Positions 35,090 to 47,605 of a stretch of 64,000 nucleotides of DNA are shown in pieces. The translations under genes and the position numbers were made by a program. The notes beneath the pieces are model-generated. The model ran no database searches. It had not been told where the DNA came from and was given only the letters and a program-made list of their open reading frames with translations. Source of the DNA: Cladorhizidae sp. MBARI D1340-BT2 (taxonomy: Eukaryota > Porifera > Demospongiae > Poecilosclerida > Cladorhizidae); the NCBI GenBank assembly GCA_028752905.1, contig JAQNBH010000013.1, positions 27,896,739 to 27,960,738 of the forward strand, in the 5' to 3' direction. Numbering within the stretch: the stretch's first letter is position 1; the number at the start of each line of letters is the position of its first letter.

Positions 35090-36720
35090 AGTGTGGTGAA
35101 GGTGTTTGCGAGGAGGTTGGGAGGGTTTTCTGAGGATAGGATTTTGACAGTAGGTAGCACAAGGAGGATTTAGGAGTCGAAAGAGATGTTCGGACCAGTG
35201 GTTGGTGTTAAGAGGAGTTTTTGAAATGAGGAAGAGCGAGAATTATATCTGGCTCTCCTGGACATAAGTATATAAGACATAATGACAGTGTGTGGAGAGA
35301 GGAACTGTGGCAGAAGTTGAGGCAGTATGGAGTACAGGAGAAACTTGTGTGGACATGTGTAGGATTGCATAGTGGGGTGGTGATATTGAACAGAAGGAGG
35401 TCAAGTTCGTTGTGGAGAATGGACTTAGGCAGGGATGTCCATTGTCTCCACTTCTTTTCAAATATTTATTTGATGGGAATGGCAGAGGAGTTGGAAAGAG
35501 CTGAGCTAGGAGTCTGGGTGGAAGGTTGTTGGTGTGGGGCGTTTATGTATGCAGATGATGTTCTTCTGGCAGACTCAGTGGTGGAACTGCAAGCTATGTT
35601 GGATGTGGTACAGGCATATGTGTTAAGGTGGAAGATGAAGAGCAAGGTCATGGTAGTAGGGAAGAAGGAAGCAGGAGTGCTTTGGAGGATTGGTGAGGAG
35701 ATATTGGGACGGTCAAAGAATTCAAGTACTTGGGATGGTTTGATAGGAAGCTAAGGGGTAATGTTCAGTTACAGAAGATGGCAGAGAAGGCAGAAGAGTC
35801 GATTTAAAAGGTGACATGGATGAGAGTGAATGGGCAGGTGGAAGTAGACAGAGGAAGAATGGTGTGGGAGCTTCTAGTGAGAGCTAGTATGGAGTATGCA
35901 GCCAAAGTGTGGTGGACAAGAGGACATAATGCTTGCAAGAATATAGTAGCAGGAGTGGCAATACAGGGAGATATGGGGTGGAAGGAGAGGAGGAAAAGAA
36001 ATGAATTTGTTTGGTAAGAGATTAGAGGTGTTTCGAACAGAGAAGATTCGTAAAAAATAGTTGACCTAGAGGGGATAGAGGAATCGGATGTTGGGAAGAA
36101 TATGAGATCTTGAGGAGAAAATATGAGCTAAACAACGAGGTTGGGTCAGTACATAAGTGGAGGGGAGAGTGAAGGTGAAAAATGAGAAGGATTGGAGGAA
36201 GTAAATGGCACGAGTACGCTGAAGTTTTATAATTTGGCAAAGAATGGTGCAGGGGTGGAGAGGTATACGAGGACCATGCATGGTCAGGAAGGAATGTGGT
36301 TGCAATTTAGACTGCCGACTGCATCAGCTGGGTTGCTAGAGGATAAGAAGATATGTGGGGTAGTTAGGGATGAGAGGTGTATATATCATGTGTGATAGTG
36401 GTGCAGGGGAGGATGTGGAACATTTCTTGGTGATGTGCAGGGAATTTGAGAGCGATTGGCTGGTACTGATAGATGAGGTGCACAGAATTGTAGGGGCAGG
36501 ACAGTGGCTGGATGAATTTAGAAAGAGTGGCTAAGGATGGAAAGGTGGCATTGCTTTTGGGGGGAAAGGTGTGGAGTGAGTAAGTGATGCAGTGATGGAG
36601 GTGGGCGGGTATGTTATGTATGTATTGGATAGGGAAGTGGTGGCAGAGGAGAAAGGAACTTTCATATGGTGAGCTGAGGAATGTTCTTTGGACCACTCCC
36701 CCCCCCGTCCTTGAGCAGCA
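35090..36720 (+). pseudogene. Decayed non-LTR retrotransposon (LINE-1 family of this window), RT to C-terminus
   Basis: Frameshifted reverse transcriptase pieces lie in order. LALLDIS plus WREELWQKLRQYG (about 35250-35330) is followed by the FMYADDVLLADS catalytic motif (35541-35580) and MVWELLVRASMEYAAKVWW (35860-35915). After that come a C-terminal segment with LKFYNLAKNGAG, WLQFRLPTASAGLL (36190-36345) and a CxxC-like end (VMCREFE). Stops and shifts occur throughout. No endonuclease domain is visible upstream, so the copy is 5'-truncated. A shorter piece of the same family is at 51915-52088. Confidence 0.8.
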
Positions 36721-37259
36721 GGACACTCATAACTTAGTATTGTGGATATTATAATTAAGTAGTTGATTTTTAATATAGAGTGTTAGTTACTGTTACATAG
36801 TCTCATACTGTGCTGTAGTATATGTGGTGGCCTTTATCAGGCTCAACAGCATTTAGCAGTACCTTACCTATCTTCGTGCTTCAATTTTCCTCACACAACT
36901 TGCCTACAAGACTCTTAACTATCCAATGCATTGCAAATAAAACTTGCCCATATTTCCATTCAGTCCTAATCCATTTCTCTTTGGGACCAAACAACTTACG
37001 ATCGGTAAAGAGTTTTCTACGTCATAAACATGCAATATTGTGTCGGCTATAGTTGAGTCAGCGAGAAGCTGCAGGTTTTCCTACCGTGATGTTATCAGTT
37101 GGTTTCGTCAGAAGTTTTAGGGTTGGATGAAGTGCGCAAAAATCCAAATGGCTCTCGATTTGGATGTTTGCTGCGACAACTTTTGAATTTCTAATTAAAG
37201 CACAACTTGGGAGTTCATTTTCAGCGCGCGGTTTGAATCAAAGTGGGCATACAATGGGT
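36721..37259. other. Intergenic; no gene seen
   Basis: Unique sequence between the LINE end and the first Ginger-like 5' end. Confidence 0.5.
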
Positions 37260-37616
37260 TTGGGGGGCAGATCGTGTCGTGCCAAATCCTTCCTAGTCCT
37301 CTTTCACTTACTGCGCGTGCGCATAGACGGATTTTCTCTTGCCGTTAGTTGACAGCGTGCTTGCCAAATTTATCCTCTTGGATTTATCCTAGCGTGCATT
37401 ACTCAACAGTGTTGATTTCTCCTAGTTATATATCTAGCTACCTGTGTATCAACTTTTGGCTGCATTTGCAGATCGAGCGAACAGAGAAAGGCTGTGGAGT
37501 ACATTTAAGGAAGGAGGAGCATTACATCAAGCATGGCACTGCCACCTATAGTAGTGATACTGAGCCCAAAGAATACAGTGGTATTAGAAAAAGGAGTGGC
37601 AGCTTTGATATCATTG
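37260..37616 (+). mobile_element. 5' end fragment of a third Ginger-like element
   Basis: GTGTCGTGCCAAATCC (37270s) and CACTTACTGCGCGTGCGCAT (37307-37326) resemble the left end of the main element (38878 onward: GGTGTCGTGTCAT, CACCCACTGCGCACGCGC). At 37472-37616, after an acceptor ATTTGCAG, comes an exon (IERTEKGCGVHLRKEEHYIK ... SGIRKRSGSFDIIG|GTATGT). It is paralogous to the main element's first exon (VRTEKDPRVFLRKVEYYL ... SGIRKSSISFIVIG), with the same phase-1 donor. Nothing further downstream of this element survives. Confidence 0.6.
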
Positions 37617-37811
37617 GTATGTACAATATCTGTCTGGAGCTACTGGACTGAAACGCATGCGCTGTAGGTCAAAGAGGACAAATTTGGCAACGGGAAGAAT
37701 TTGGCATGCCGGTGTCATAGTCCTAGTACGTCCTACCCGGACGTTATTATTTATTATTTATCGGGGGGGACGTATACAGATAAAGTAAATGCGCGTGGAA
37801 ATGCGTCCTTA

Positions 37812-38865
37812 CCCTATCGAATAGCGTCCGCCCAGCAAAACTTTTGCCAATTCATTTGCATCCATTATAAGTGTAGATATATCCATATAATATGCAAATT
37901 GAATAGACTTTCATTTGCATCCATATAAGTGTAATAATATAATAACTTTGCTGTTGCACATCGGCCATAAAGATAATCATTTCATCGTCGTTACCAGTGT
38001 CTCCCAAGGGATGGTATATTTGGGCAATTTGGTGACTCAATGAAGAGCTAAGATGGCCATTCATATGGCTGTCATAGATCCTGACTTGATCTCCCTTCGA
38101 TGATGTAACACACCAGTGGTTTCCATCTGTATGGATTCTTGGTTTTTGACAAATCCATAATTCTGTGAAAAAAGACAATTTTGCAAACCACCCAGGGATC
38201 GAAATTACTCTTTGAGGATTCTTTACGCAAGGTTCACATGTTCATCAGTGAGCTGTTTCCCTCTCTTGAGGTCTTCCCTAATGCTTTTTGAAAATGTTAG
38301 GGTCTTGCTTCTTTTCCTGGGCTGGGTGAAGTGGCAGTCTCCTGACCTCGCATGCTGCAGTTTGTTCCTCAATCCCTTTACCAATTCTATGAAGGAAAAT
38401 TGTTATGTAATGGCATTCAGACTTTTTTTTGTGTAGGTTGGCATACTGCTTACCACTTCTCTTCAGAGGTCCTTTTGCCTGCACAGCTAAAATTATTACA
38501 AATTGACTATATAGTATATAATATGAAGACAATAGAATTATGTTAAAATTACAATTATGAAAATTATACAGGATATAGCTATGTTACAGTTAGGTGTCCA
38601 TCTTCATGTATTGCTTTCAATAGTCTCTGCTTTTCTTCCGCAGTTTCTACCACAAACCTTTTCTCTTGGGTTACCGATATAATATAACCGGACATTGAAG
38701 TTATTTGCCTTTCTTCTCAAGCTTCTTTTATAGTTGTGTGTGCTATCTATAGGATAGTTTCCAGAATGAATAAATTCAAATACTTCAGAGAAAGAGAATT
38801 TTTCTGCCATCTTTACAACATAAATTTGTCTGCTGGGACGTCGCCCCCGGGACGCTCCGATAGGG
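37812..38865 (-). mobile_element. Deletion derivative of a Ginger-like element (H2C2 start plus Ulp1 part)
   Basis: CCCTATCG...AGCGTCC...CCAGC at 37812 is inverted at the other end (GCTGGGACG ... GGGACGCT.CGATAGGG to 38865). On the minus strand, from 38810, an ATG frame (MAEKFSFSEVFEFIHSG ... NVRLYYIGNPREK) shifts once into FVVETAEEKQRLLKAIHEDG-H, the start of an H2C2 finger. The entire integrase core is missing. At about 38255-37960 a Ulp1-protease-like region follows: LTDEHVNLA, RILKEQF, GGLQN, then GNHWCVTS with the catalytic His and VRIYDSH with the catalytic Asp. It stops at DVQQQS, before the catalytic Cys. So this is a non-autonomous derivative of a distinct Ginger-like family. It lies only ~12 bp from the main element. 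Confidence 0.6.
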
Positions 38866-39169
38866 GATTATGACACAGGTGTCGTGTCATTATTACTCGC
38901 ACTGCCATATATTACTCGCACTTCACCCACTGCGCACGCGCGTATACTTTTGCCCTTCCGCCCACGCAAGGCCGAAAACCGCTGCCATAATTATTACTCG
39001 CATAGCTAAGCCATTGCTGGGAGACATATCTACAGATAGTATTATTCGCGTAGCTAAGCCATTGCTGGGAGACAGATATCTACAGATAAGTATGTACCAA
39101 TAATTTAATTTCCCTATGATGTTGATCTAACAAACTATCCCTCAGATATAGGTTGATATCAGGTCAGTC

Positions 39170-39777
39170 ATGGTGCGAACAGAGAAAGACCCACGTGTGT
39201 TCCTGCGGAAGGTCGAGTACTATTTACAGAATGGTGCATATAGCTGTGACACAGTGGTTGGAGAACGCAGTGGTATTCGGAAGAGCAGCATCAGTTTCAT
39301 TGTCATTGGTATGTAAATAATCCACCACCTGCTTGTTACAGCTTTACTGGTTCAGATTGTGGTTGTCATATGGACATAAATTGATCAATGCCAATGATTT
39401 CATAAGCCTTCAATACATGGTCTATATTCTCCACAACAAATTAGGCCTACATAAACCATTGCTTTCCTGGTGCTTGTGTTGTACATGATTTCATAGAACT
39501 TGGCAGATTTCTTTCAAGTGACCAAAAATGAAATAAGGTGTCTTGTTGTGTCATGGCTATTTTGTCTATAGGCGAGACGATGTTCTACACACAACCAGCA
39601 AAAAACCATCCCAATGAGAAGGTTAAGCGCTTGGTCCTGTTCTCAATTGATGAGCAGCAGAAGGTTTTGCGTGAGGCCCATGACATCAATGGTGCACATC
39701 AAGGTCAGAAGCGTACCTTAGCACGTCTTACACAGGACTATTATTGGACGACTATGGCAAAAGATGTTTATAGTTGG
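39170..39777 (+). pseudogene. Ginger-like transposase, exons 1-2 (N-terminus and first half of H2C2 finger)
   Basis: Exon 39170-39308 begins ATG (MVRTEKDPRVFLRKVEYYLQ) and ends GTCATTG|GTATGT in phase 1. Exon 39572-39777 (acceptor TCTATAG) continues the codon and gives ETMFYTQPAKN, KRLVLFSIDEQQKVLREAHD and INGAHQGQKRTLARLTQDYYW. HD-INGAH is the His pair of the H2C2 zinc finger found at the front of gypsy-type and Ginger integrases. The Cys pair is in the next exon, at 44914. These two exons are themselves intact. Confidence 0.75.
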
Positions 39778-40971
39778 GTAAGTATTTGTACATAGTAATA
39801 TATCAATACATAATGTTATAATATCGTAAAAGCTGGTTGATAAGATGGGGTCTATATGTTATATTAAGTTACCTGTTTTTTGTTAAGTGTCTACTTAGCT
39901 ATTGATGCTGAGATATATTTTATTAAGCTCGGCCGTCTGCTCACCCAAAGCCCACCCTCCTGTCTCTCCCACACTTGATCTTTCTCCATCATATGGTCAC
40001 CAAATCTCCATGCATATGATTACCTCAAACAGCACTGTTCAGGGTGTGCTCTGCCAGAACTCCTGAAGGTTGGGAGGCAAATTCTCGAGCTCTAATGCAC
40101 ACAGTTGCAGAAACAGTAGACAAACAAATAACAATCAGTGTTTTCATATTATGCATGTACTCTGTACCCTCGCTGTCATGTAGTTGCTCAGTTTTAAGTG
40201 CCCCTTTTGTTGTTTACTGATATAATAAGTGGCCCAGCTTGACAAATGGTAGTTTTGTGGTGACCCATGGATACCTCAGTCACTGCATGCAGCTGTATCA
40301 CTTGTGTTGCACTGCAGCTGTTCATGGCTTATCACTGGATGCAGCTGTCATCTCTAAGTGGTGATGGACCAAGTGATCCAGAAGACAGCTTCCCTTTGTC
40401 TATGAAACAAGCTGGACTATTTTTACTCAAAGTCAAAAAAAGAAACTTTGTTGAACACGTTATAGAATTTGTAATGATAGTTTATGCTCGATATTGTGTC
40501 AATATCGATGTTTCTTTCAGAAATTCGAATAAGGGTGTCAGGAGGTAGGACAAAAAGCAATGTTATAATGAACTGAGGGGGCAGCATTCCTTAAAAGAGC
40601 ATAAATGAATTTATGTTTTCTCTGAAGTAACTATAGGTGCTCTCTGGGATGTGGTAATGCAGTACATGTTTTAGAACAAAACAGGTCAACACTAAAACTC
40701 TGGTGTATGGTACACATCTGTAGTATGTACTGCCAGCAAATGTTACATCCATGAATCTTCATCACTATTATCAATATCCAAGAGAATATATGGCTCCAGA
40801 GAGGTTTTACTGCATCTTCAACATTATGACAGGCCCTATAAGCATCTAACGACAAGCATAGCATGTAATTGTAAACAGGGTGTAAATCAAGAGGTAATGT
40901 GTTGATTAAAATCACAGTGCTGAGTGCATCATTCCAAAGTATGCTATATATACATATACTCAATAATCTAA

Positions 40972-41110
40972 AGGCTGGTTCACAATAGACACAACACGAT
41001 GCGTCGATTGTGAACATGAGGTTGCATCCCATACGCTCAAATAGACTTCAGTTTTATTCAAGCGTCGGATCGCAACACAATGTGTTGGTGTGCTTTATTT
41101 AAAGATAAAT
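40972..41110. mobile_element. Truncated relative of the TAA-type MITE
   Basis: TCTAA|AGGCTGGTTCACAATAGAC begins like the end of the element at 13168-13725, and the interior shares TGGTGTGCTTTATTT. The other end was not found. It sits in the large intron of the Ginger-like gene. Confidence 0.5.
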
Positions 41111-41451
41111 GAAGAATGATAGAAGCGGTTTGCCTTATGGCAAGTATGTAGCAATTGTACAGGGACATAAGGCATGATAGAATGCCTAGAAGCAAGTGGC
41201 ATGTGAAGTAAGCCAATAGATTGATCAAAATGATGTAGAACTAGCTATATTATATTGTGTACATAGCTTCACCTAGCTATTCTAGCAGTAGCCATAGCAG
41301 GCATGAGGTCGGCTGAGAGTAGTCCTACAGGTTGGAACTATCATTGCGTTATGTTGTTGTTTTTACATAACGCTTTATATTAGGGGAATTTTGACTCTGG
41401 GAATTTCCAACACACGTGTTTTGAGCAGACAGTTGATAAGTTTCTCCTTAA

Positions 41452-44400
41452 CCGATTACACGCGGTATTCCTAGTACCCGCAGGCAAATTATTCATGAAT
41501 TAACGAGGTATTTTACTTATTATTTTTATATCTTCCGTTCTGCAGGGACTCCACCCATGAAACTTGGGTCATATTAAGCCACATGATAGCTCTACTTCCT
41601 GTAAAAAAATCGAGCCTTCCTTACCAACTGGGCAGAACTAACCAGCATTATAAAACCTTGTCATCTTCTTGGGGGTGAATATTTTCATATTTTCACACTA
41701 TTATACACACATTATAATGCCAACACCAGATGGAGCATCTATTTACAAACCCTCTACCATATGCAAAGCCAGTGGGTTGTTTTCCCCATCAAAATGCTAA
41801 CAAATAATAATACAAAAAACAAATTATAAGAGAGTGAAAATGCTAACACATACTAGAATAAAACCATAATATAAAACACAATTATGTAAGGGAGTGTCTT
41901 GGGTAGAGCTCCGGTCTTGCTGTCACGGGTAGAGTAGAACTTGCTCAGTCTTGGGTATAGCTTGCTTGGTCTCCGGCATGATATTTCACCATGTTTTTAT
42001 TCTACACAAACATGAGATACCAGGATAAGAATAACACTTGAATACTGGAGAGATGAGAGAAGTAGACGAAGGGACAGGGAACGAGAGAAGTAGACGAAGG
42101 GGCAGGGAACAAGAGAGAAGTAGACGAAGGAGCAGGGAACAAGAGAGAAGCACAGAAAGGAGCAGGGGGTGCATAAACATTACTGATAGTCCACCAAGGT
42201 ATGGTATTTACGAAAACAGTCACGGCCTGTTGATCCACCACACAAAGGAACCTTACAAAAACAACACTGGGACCTTGCCTCATGCCTGTAACCTTTACAA
42301 ATGCAAACTACACAGCGCTTCTTTGCACAGCACTGTGGGAAATGACCTAGTTTTAAATTGAGGCGATCTAGCTGACTATTTGCCTGACTACAACGTTGAC
42401 CTGCACGCTGCCGAGAAGAGAAAGAACCAATCAAAGATTTAGCTAGAACAATCCTAGCTTCTAGATAATTACCCTTCCTTACTGATATTGGAGCTCGGAC
42501 AGAAGAAAACAAAATAAATGAATTCAATAAACAAGCTTCTATCAAATACGAAAAAACCCTTTTCCACCATCTCCTAGACTTTCTACCCAAATTATAGTAG
42601 CCTATTCTCTGATCTGCTCTGTCCACACCTCTCATGAATGACTGATGATCAGGCAAACATGGGGGACATGGCAGATCCTCTCTAGAACCATCAATTTTGC
42701 GCCTTTTTACAGTAGGAGGTACTAAATTATTTTCCGCGGGATGTATATTAGTTATCATGTAGATTGACCGTTTATCTACCCAAACTAAAGCCAGGAGTGC
42801 ACCATTAGACCTATAATCATGATAACCTCTATTTCTAATCGAAGCTTTTGTTACTAAATCTGGAGGAAAGTTCCTCCTAGTATACCTAGCTGTACCACAT
42901 GCACCAAAGCCTTTACTTGTAAGCGTTTGAAATAAATTAGGACTAGTATAATAATTGTCCATGTACACATGGAAGTTCTTATGTTCTAATCCTTCTAACA
43001 AATCTAAAACAACTCTACTACACAAACCAGTTTTATCAGCTACTTCCACGTTCTTACCTGTATAAATCTGCAACCGATAAATGTACCCATTCCTAGCATC
43101 ACAAAGGACAAACACTTTTATCCCCCATTTTATTGGTTTGTCCTTCATATACTGTTTGAAGCCAAGCCTACCTTGAAAGGGAATCATAGCTTCATCAATA
43201 CTAAGCTCTTGATGCAAAGTATATTCACTCTCAAACTTAGGAGTAATCAAATCTAATAACTTCCTTACCTTATAAAGCCGATCATAATTCAGGTTACCCT
43301 TTGTAACCAACAAACCATCAATAGAATTTACATGTACATAACGCATTAGCTCCAAAAACCGAGTCCTAGGCATTACTTTACGAACCAAAGATCCAGACAA
43401 ATCCGAGTGATTAGTGGACCAGTACAATTCTAAGTATGGAAGTGTGGAAACTCCCATTATTATCAACATTCCTACAAAAGCTTTCATTTCCTCTATATTA
43501 GTATCTACCCATGGCCTGGAGAGACTAGCCATCCTAGAAACGTAACTGTTCGTCTCTGCTACTAGGAGTTCCCACACTTCAAGAGTAAAAAAAGGTAAAA
43601 TGCATCTAAAAATGTACTTGATGCACCAAGCAATGAAGAAGTTGGACCAGCTGTTGCTGTATAGTCCAATTTCAAAGGAGTTGGCTCCTTTATTTCCCAC
43701 TTACCTGTGACCTCAGTTAGCCTAGAACCAGTGCCAGATGCTTGGGCAGAACCAGTGCCAGATGCTCGGACAGAACCAGTGCCAGATGCTCGGACAGAAC
43801 CAGTGCCAGATGCTCGCACACGCCTATAACCTCTGGCCCGCCTACTACCAGTACCTTTTGGAGGACCACTAGCAACACTTACGACTCCACTACCACTTGA
43901 GCTGCTTCCCCCTTGGCCAGTACTCCCTCGCCCGCCTCTCCCTCGGCCAGTACTCCCTCGCCCGCCTCTCCCTCGCACAACTCCAGCACCAGTCGTGTTC
44001 CTACGCCCTGTAGAGACTTCAGGCAAGGCTTCCTCATCTCCAATGTAACAAAAGGAGTCATAGATGCCTCATCTCCACTCTCATCATCTGATGCTGTAGG
44101 AAAAGTAGTGGGGAGGGTGGGAAAAACAAGATATATATATCAAGTTTGTGGTCAACATTTGTAAATTCAAATTCAAATGAAAATCAACAACTCAACAACT
44201 CCAACCTACACTCTTAGCTATAACTTTTTTCCTATAACTATCCTGTCTGAATTTGGAATACCAACAGAATAAGCTAGTATTTGGCAATAGTACACTCTCA
44301 GTTGACTATGGTAAACAAAGGCTATGAAGCGCTAAGGTTAGAAGAAACTTACAATCGAGAAGTCCATCCAAGCACGCCTCTTCTCTTAGAGCAACTGGAT

Positions 44401-44750
44401 CCAGAGTGTTTCCTCGGTATGCATAGATGTCTTCACCTTCTTCCCCAAATGAATCTGACCCAGAATCGCCAGAATCGTCGGCTAAAAGTTGAGAAATAAC
44501 GTCCTCACAGGAGAGCATCTTTGAGCAGTTTTTTAAAAAAAGCTCGACCAACAAAAATGGCGTTCAACCGCAGGATTTTTGTTGCACGATGCATCAACCG
44601 GAAATAATCATTTTTGTGACGTTCTCTAGTCTACTAGGCATGTGCAGAACCCAACCGGGGCTGTTAGCTCGTAACGGTTCATTTTATATATTTTTGTGTG
44701 GCGAAGGATGTAAGGTCTCGCGCCATATGGCGCTTACGGCATTTAATCGG
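41452..44750 (-). mobile_element. Complete piggyBac element with TIRs and TTAA duplications
   Basis: TTAA at 41448-41451 and again at 44751-44754 flank the element. Its ends are CCGATTACACGCGGTA on the left and, read inward from the right, CCGATTAAATGCCGTA: 13 of 16 bases identical. A piggyBac transposase fills the minus strand (42180-44554). TTAA duplication and a DDD transposase are diagnostic of the superfamily. Insertion was into the large intron of the Ginger-like gene, so this element is younger than that one. Confidence 0.88.
42180..44554 (-). pseudogene. piggyBac transposase (PGBD-type), frameshifted
   Basis: The largest intact part is 43700-42180 (506 codons). It has the DDE_Tnp_1_7-type core with catalytic Asp169 (SIDEAM), Asp248 (YMDNYY) and Asp360 (GVDRAD). 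A C-terminal Cys-rich zinc-binding tail follows (CCAKKRCVVCICKG ... CCFCKVPLC). The true N-terminus lies upstream: exon 44554-~44352 (MLSCEDVISQLLADDSGDSG, acidic, donor GATT|GTAAGT), then an acceptor at CTACAG near 44100. After that comes a Gly/Arg/Ser-rich linker (GRGGRGSTGRGRGG) ending PTPLKLDYTATAGPTSSLLG. That frame must shift at the T7 run (plus strand A7, about 43589-43595) to enter LPFFTLEVWELL. Another shift lies near 44055. So the catalytic domain is intact but the gene as sequenced is broken; a homopolymer sequencing error is possible. Confidence 0.82.
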
Positions 44751-44913
44751 TTAAAGTATAGTTCGTGTGGACAATCTATGAGTTGCTTGCTCAATGTGTG
44801 GACCAGTATTAGTGTGGGCAATCTGTGAATTATTCAAATCCTGGTTTGCTCATAACATGTAATATATCAAAATGTTGCCTCATGAAACTACAGTCGTTTT
44901 ATTGTATTTTTAG

Positions 44914-46048
44914 ATATCCACTTGTCAGTGGTGCCCAGATTAAGACCATTGCAACAGAGCTACATCCTATCAAAGTTTCCAACAGGTCACTGATTTTATA
45001 CTGCATGTCCCATGCAAATCACATGAACATATATGCTTAAACTCCCTTCATCCGCACACCCCACATCTGGGAACGTCTGCCTACTAGGCACCTGCACATT
45101 GCACAATCAAGTCATGTGTATCGCATGGTCCTCAAATTTTTTGTTGTGAATGGCATGACACTGCAGCTTGGATGAGACAGGAATCACTGAGGCAAATACC
45201 ATAATTTATTTTTTAAATAACTGTGTTCATGTTGTTTTCAGTCATTGCACATGTGCAGCATGTACATGTACAGTGCAAGTACAAAATTCAAGGCAAATCA
45301 TCAATATTGGGGGAAATGTGGGTGTGTTCCCAGATGTGGCTGTTTCAGAATTATGGACAGTGCCTATCCAGATAAGAGGAGTTTGAGTATATATAATAGC
45401 TGTGTGTGTTTTTTGTATCTTGGTAGAATAATTTTTAATGTTTTATATTAAAGATGGGAGACTCTGGGCATTGACCTGATCGGCCCATTTGCAGCTACCG
45501 ATAAAGGCCACAGATATGTCTGCACTGCGACTGACCTTTTTACAAAGTGGGTGTTTGCTCGTCCCATTAAGTCAAAGTGTGCCGCAGATGTTGCTAAAGT
45601 GATACTTGAGCTCATCTACAGCTATGGTCCTCCAAGGAAAATGATCATGGACCAGGGCCGTGAATTTATTAACCAGGTTAGTGACAAGTCTTAAATGTTT
45701 TTAACATTCAAGGTGCATAATATTCTAAATACGAATTCAATTCAGGATTTCTCAATGTAGTTAGCTGTAGTGGTCAGACAACTCATCTCTTCTCCATAAC
45801 TACTACGCAGATAGCTTCTTTTATAGTGATGTTATTAGTAACATAGTATAGTGTGTACTTGTATCTATTTCATGCTGTTTTGCTTTTCCAACTCAGGTAA
45901 ATGATTTCATCTTTGCTGCCTTTGGGGTGAAGCGAATGATGTGTTCTGCATACCATCCAGAAACAAATGGCCAGGATGAGCGCACAAACCAGACACTTAA
46001 GAGGGCACTGTCCAAATACACAAATGACAGCCAAACTGACTGGAACAA
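44914..46048 (+). pseudogene. Ginger-like transposase, exons 3-5 (integrase core, DDE)
   Basis: Exon 44914-44985 carries the Cys pair of the H2C2 finger (TCQWC) and then, after a one-base frameshift, QIKTIATELHPIKVSNR. Exon 45454-45676 gives WETLGIDLIGPF with the first catalytic Asp, and MIMDQGREFINQ with the second. Exon 45897-46048 gives MMCSAYHPETNGQDERTNQT with the catalytic Glu. All introns have GT/AG ends and fitting phases. The core matches retroviral/Ty3 integrases; the lack of any gag, protease or reverse transcriptase favours a DNA transposon. The frameshift in the finger exon makes the copy defective. Confidence 0.78.
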
Positions 46049-46251
46049 GTAAGTTACTATATTTGAAGCTACTATGCATCAATGGTGGTCAGTGTATCTG
46101 TTGTAGCAGCTTGCTATTACTGGATGGATTTTGTAATCCATCATATGACCTAGAGTTCCAATATAGCAATTGTAACTGTTGATTGGTGTATAGGCTTACT
46201 ATGTACATGTCTTTAGTTCTTCTCATGCTTTGCATTTTGTTGATGTCTTAG

Positions 46252-47531
46252 ATTTGTGCTCTCTACCACTTATGGCATCAACACTAGCATACAAGTATCA
46301 ACAAAGCAGCAGCCCTTTGTACTGATGTTTTATCGCACAGCTCGGGGTGCCATAGCCATTAATGCAGAACATGATTGTGAAGAAGAGTTACAGTATGTGA
46401 ATATACACACTGACATGTCTCCTGAAGAGATTAAAACAGACTTGGAAGATCATGTAGCAAAGGTCTAGTGGCAGACTATAATTAACGAAATATGATTTAG
46501 AAACTAATTCGCTGTGCATATTGTATTTGTGAATGAAATTATTGGCAGTTTTCATATTAATGTATGTAAAATAATCCACAGCAACTCCTTCCGTATTCAC
46601 TTAGGTACAGGCCCTGGATGAACAGGTACGAGAAAAAATTGAAGAAGCCAAGGCCAAGCACAAGTTGTATTTTGATGCCAAGCAAAAGAAAGGCTTAAAA
46701 CGCTTCCAGTTTGCAATAGGTATGCTTAGGGTGATAATTGATATGACCAAAATTAAGATATTTATAAATTGCAGACATAAGTTTTGGCTTGAAGATATGC
46801 ATATGTTTAAAAAGTTTCAAAATTATTTGTTGTTTGCTGCAGGTGACCATGTCTTGAAGAGGAATGTGTGAAAAGCATCAAGGAAAGGTGATAGGTTATC
46901 ACAAGACTGGTTGGGGCCTTACAAAATAACTAACATCACTTCTATGGGCCTCTGCACATTGCAGGATGGTAATGGCAATCCCATAAAAAGCAAGATTAAC
47001 TCAGGACACCTAAAGCCTTACTTGACCCGTAGTATACCAGATTATATTGCAGAGAATAGTCCACCAAGGAAGAGGCAATGCACAGCAAACCTTGGTGTGG
47101 TGTCTACTCTTGGCCTGCAACCCAACAAACCCTATACTGAGAAACAGAGCACAATCATTCTACCTCCAGTCCAACCACCCACACGCACTGTGGACCAGGA
47201 CCAACGACAACCAGAAAAGATGTGCATTTCCACGGAATCTTCACAGACCGAGACAGATTGTTTTGTGACTGGTGCGACCCAGACTGTACTGAGGGTAAAT
47301 GGCAAATGCCTACCGTGCCAACAGCTTGTCAGCTGCAGAGAGTTACCCAGAGACTTTCTCACAACTCTCCAATCTGGAGCATGGTTGGAGGACACCCACA
47401 TTAATGAAGCTCAGGCCCTACTTCATGTACAGTTTCCAGAGATGGGTGGCCTTCAGCCAGTTCAATATTTGGCACCAGGCAGTGGAGGCTCACTTACTGG
47501 AACTCCAGTAGAGAATTATGAATGGAATTGA
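46252..47531 (+). pseudogene. Ginger-like transposase, exons 6-8 (YPR-like segment, GPY/F motif, start of Ulp1 domain)
   Basis: Exon 46252-46462 contains FVLSTTYGINTSIQVSTKQQ and FVLMFYRTARG (equivalent of the family's P-F-L-M-F-G-R). Exon 46605-46719 is a basic helix (VREKIEEAKAKHKLYFDAKQ). Exon from 46843 reads GDHVLKRNV, an in-frame TGA at 46869-46871, then DRLSQDWLGPYKITNI with the GPY/F motif. A long linker and WLEDTHINEAQALLHVQFPE follow, the start of a Ulp1-type protease domain. The frame then ends at PVENYEWN because about 188 bp present in the neighbouring copy (49801-49988) are missing. Those bases encode the catalytic His and Asp. Confidence 0.75.
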
Positions 47532-47605
47532 GGACTATGTACAGTAATATTTGATATTACACCTTAATACTTGCTTTAATATATATGTTCTTATCATTGA
47601 TGCAG

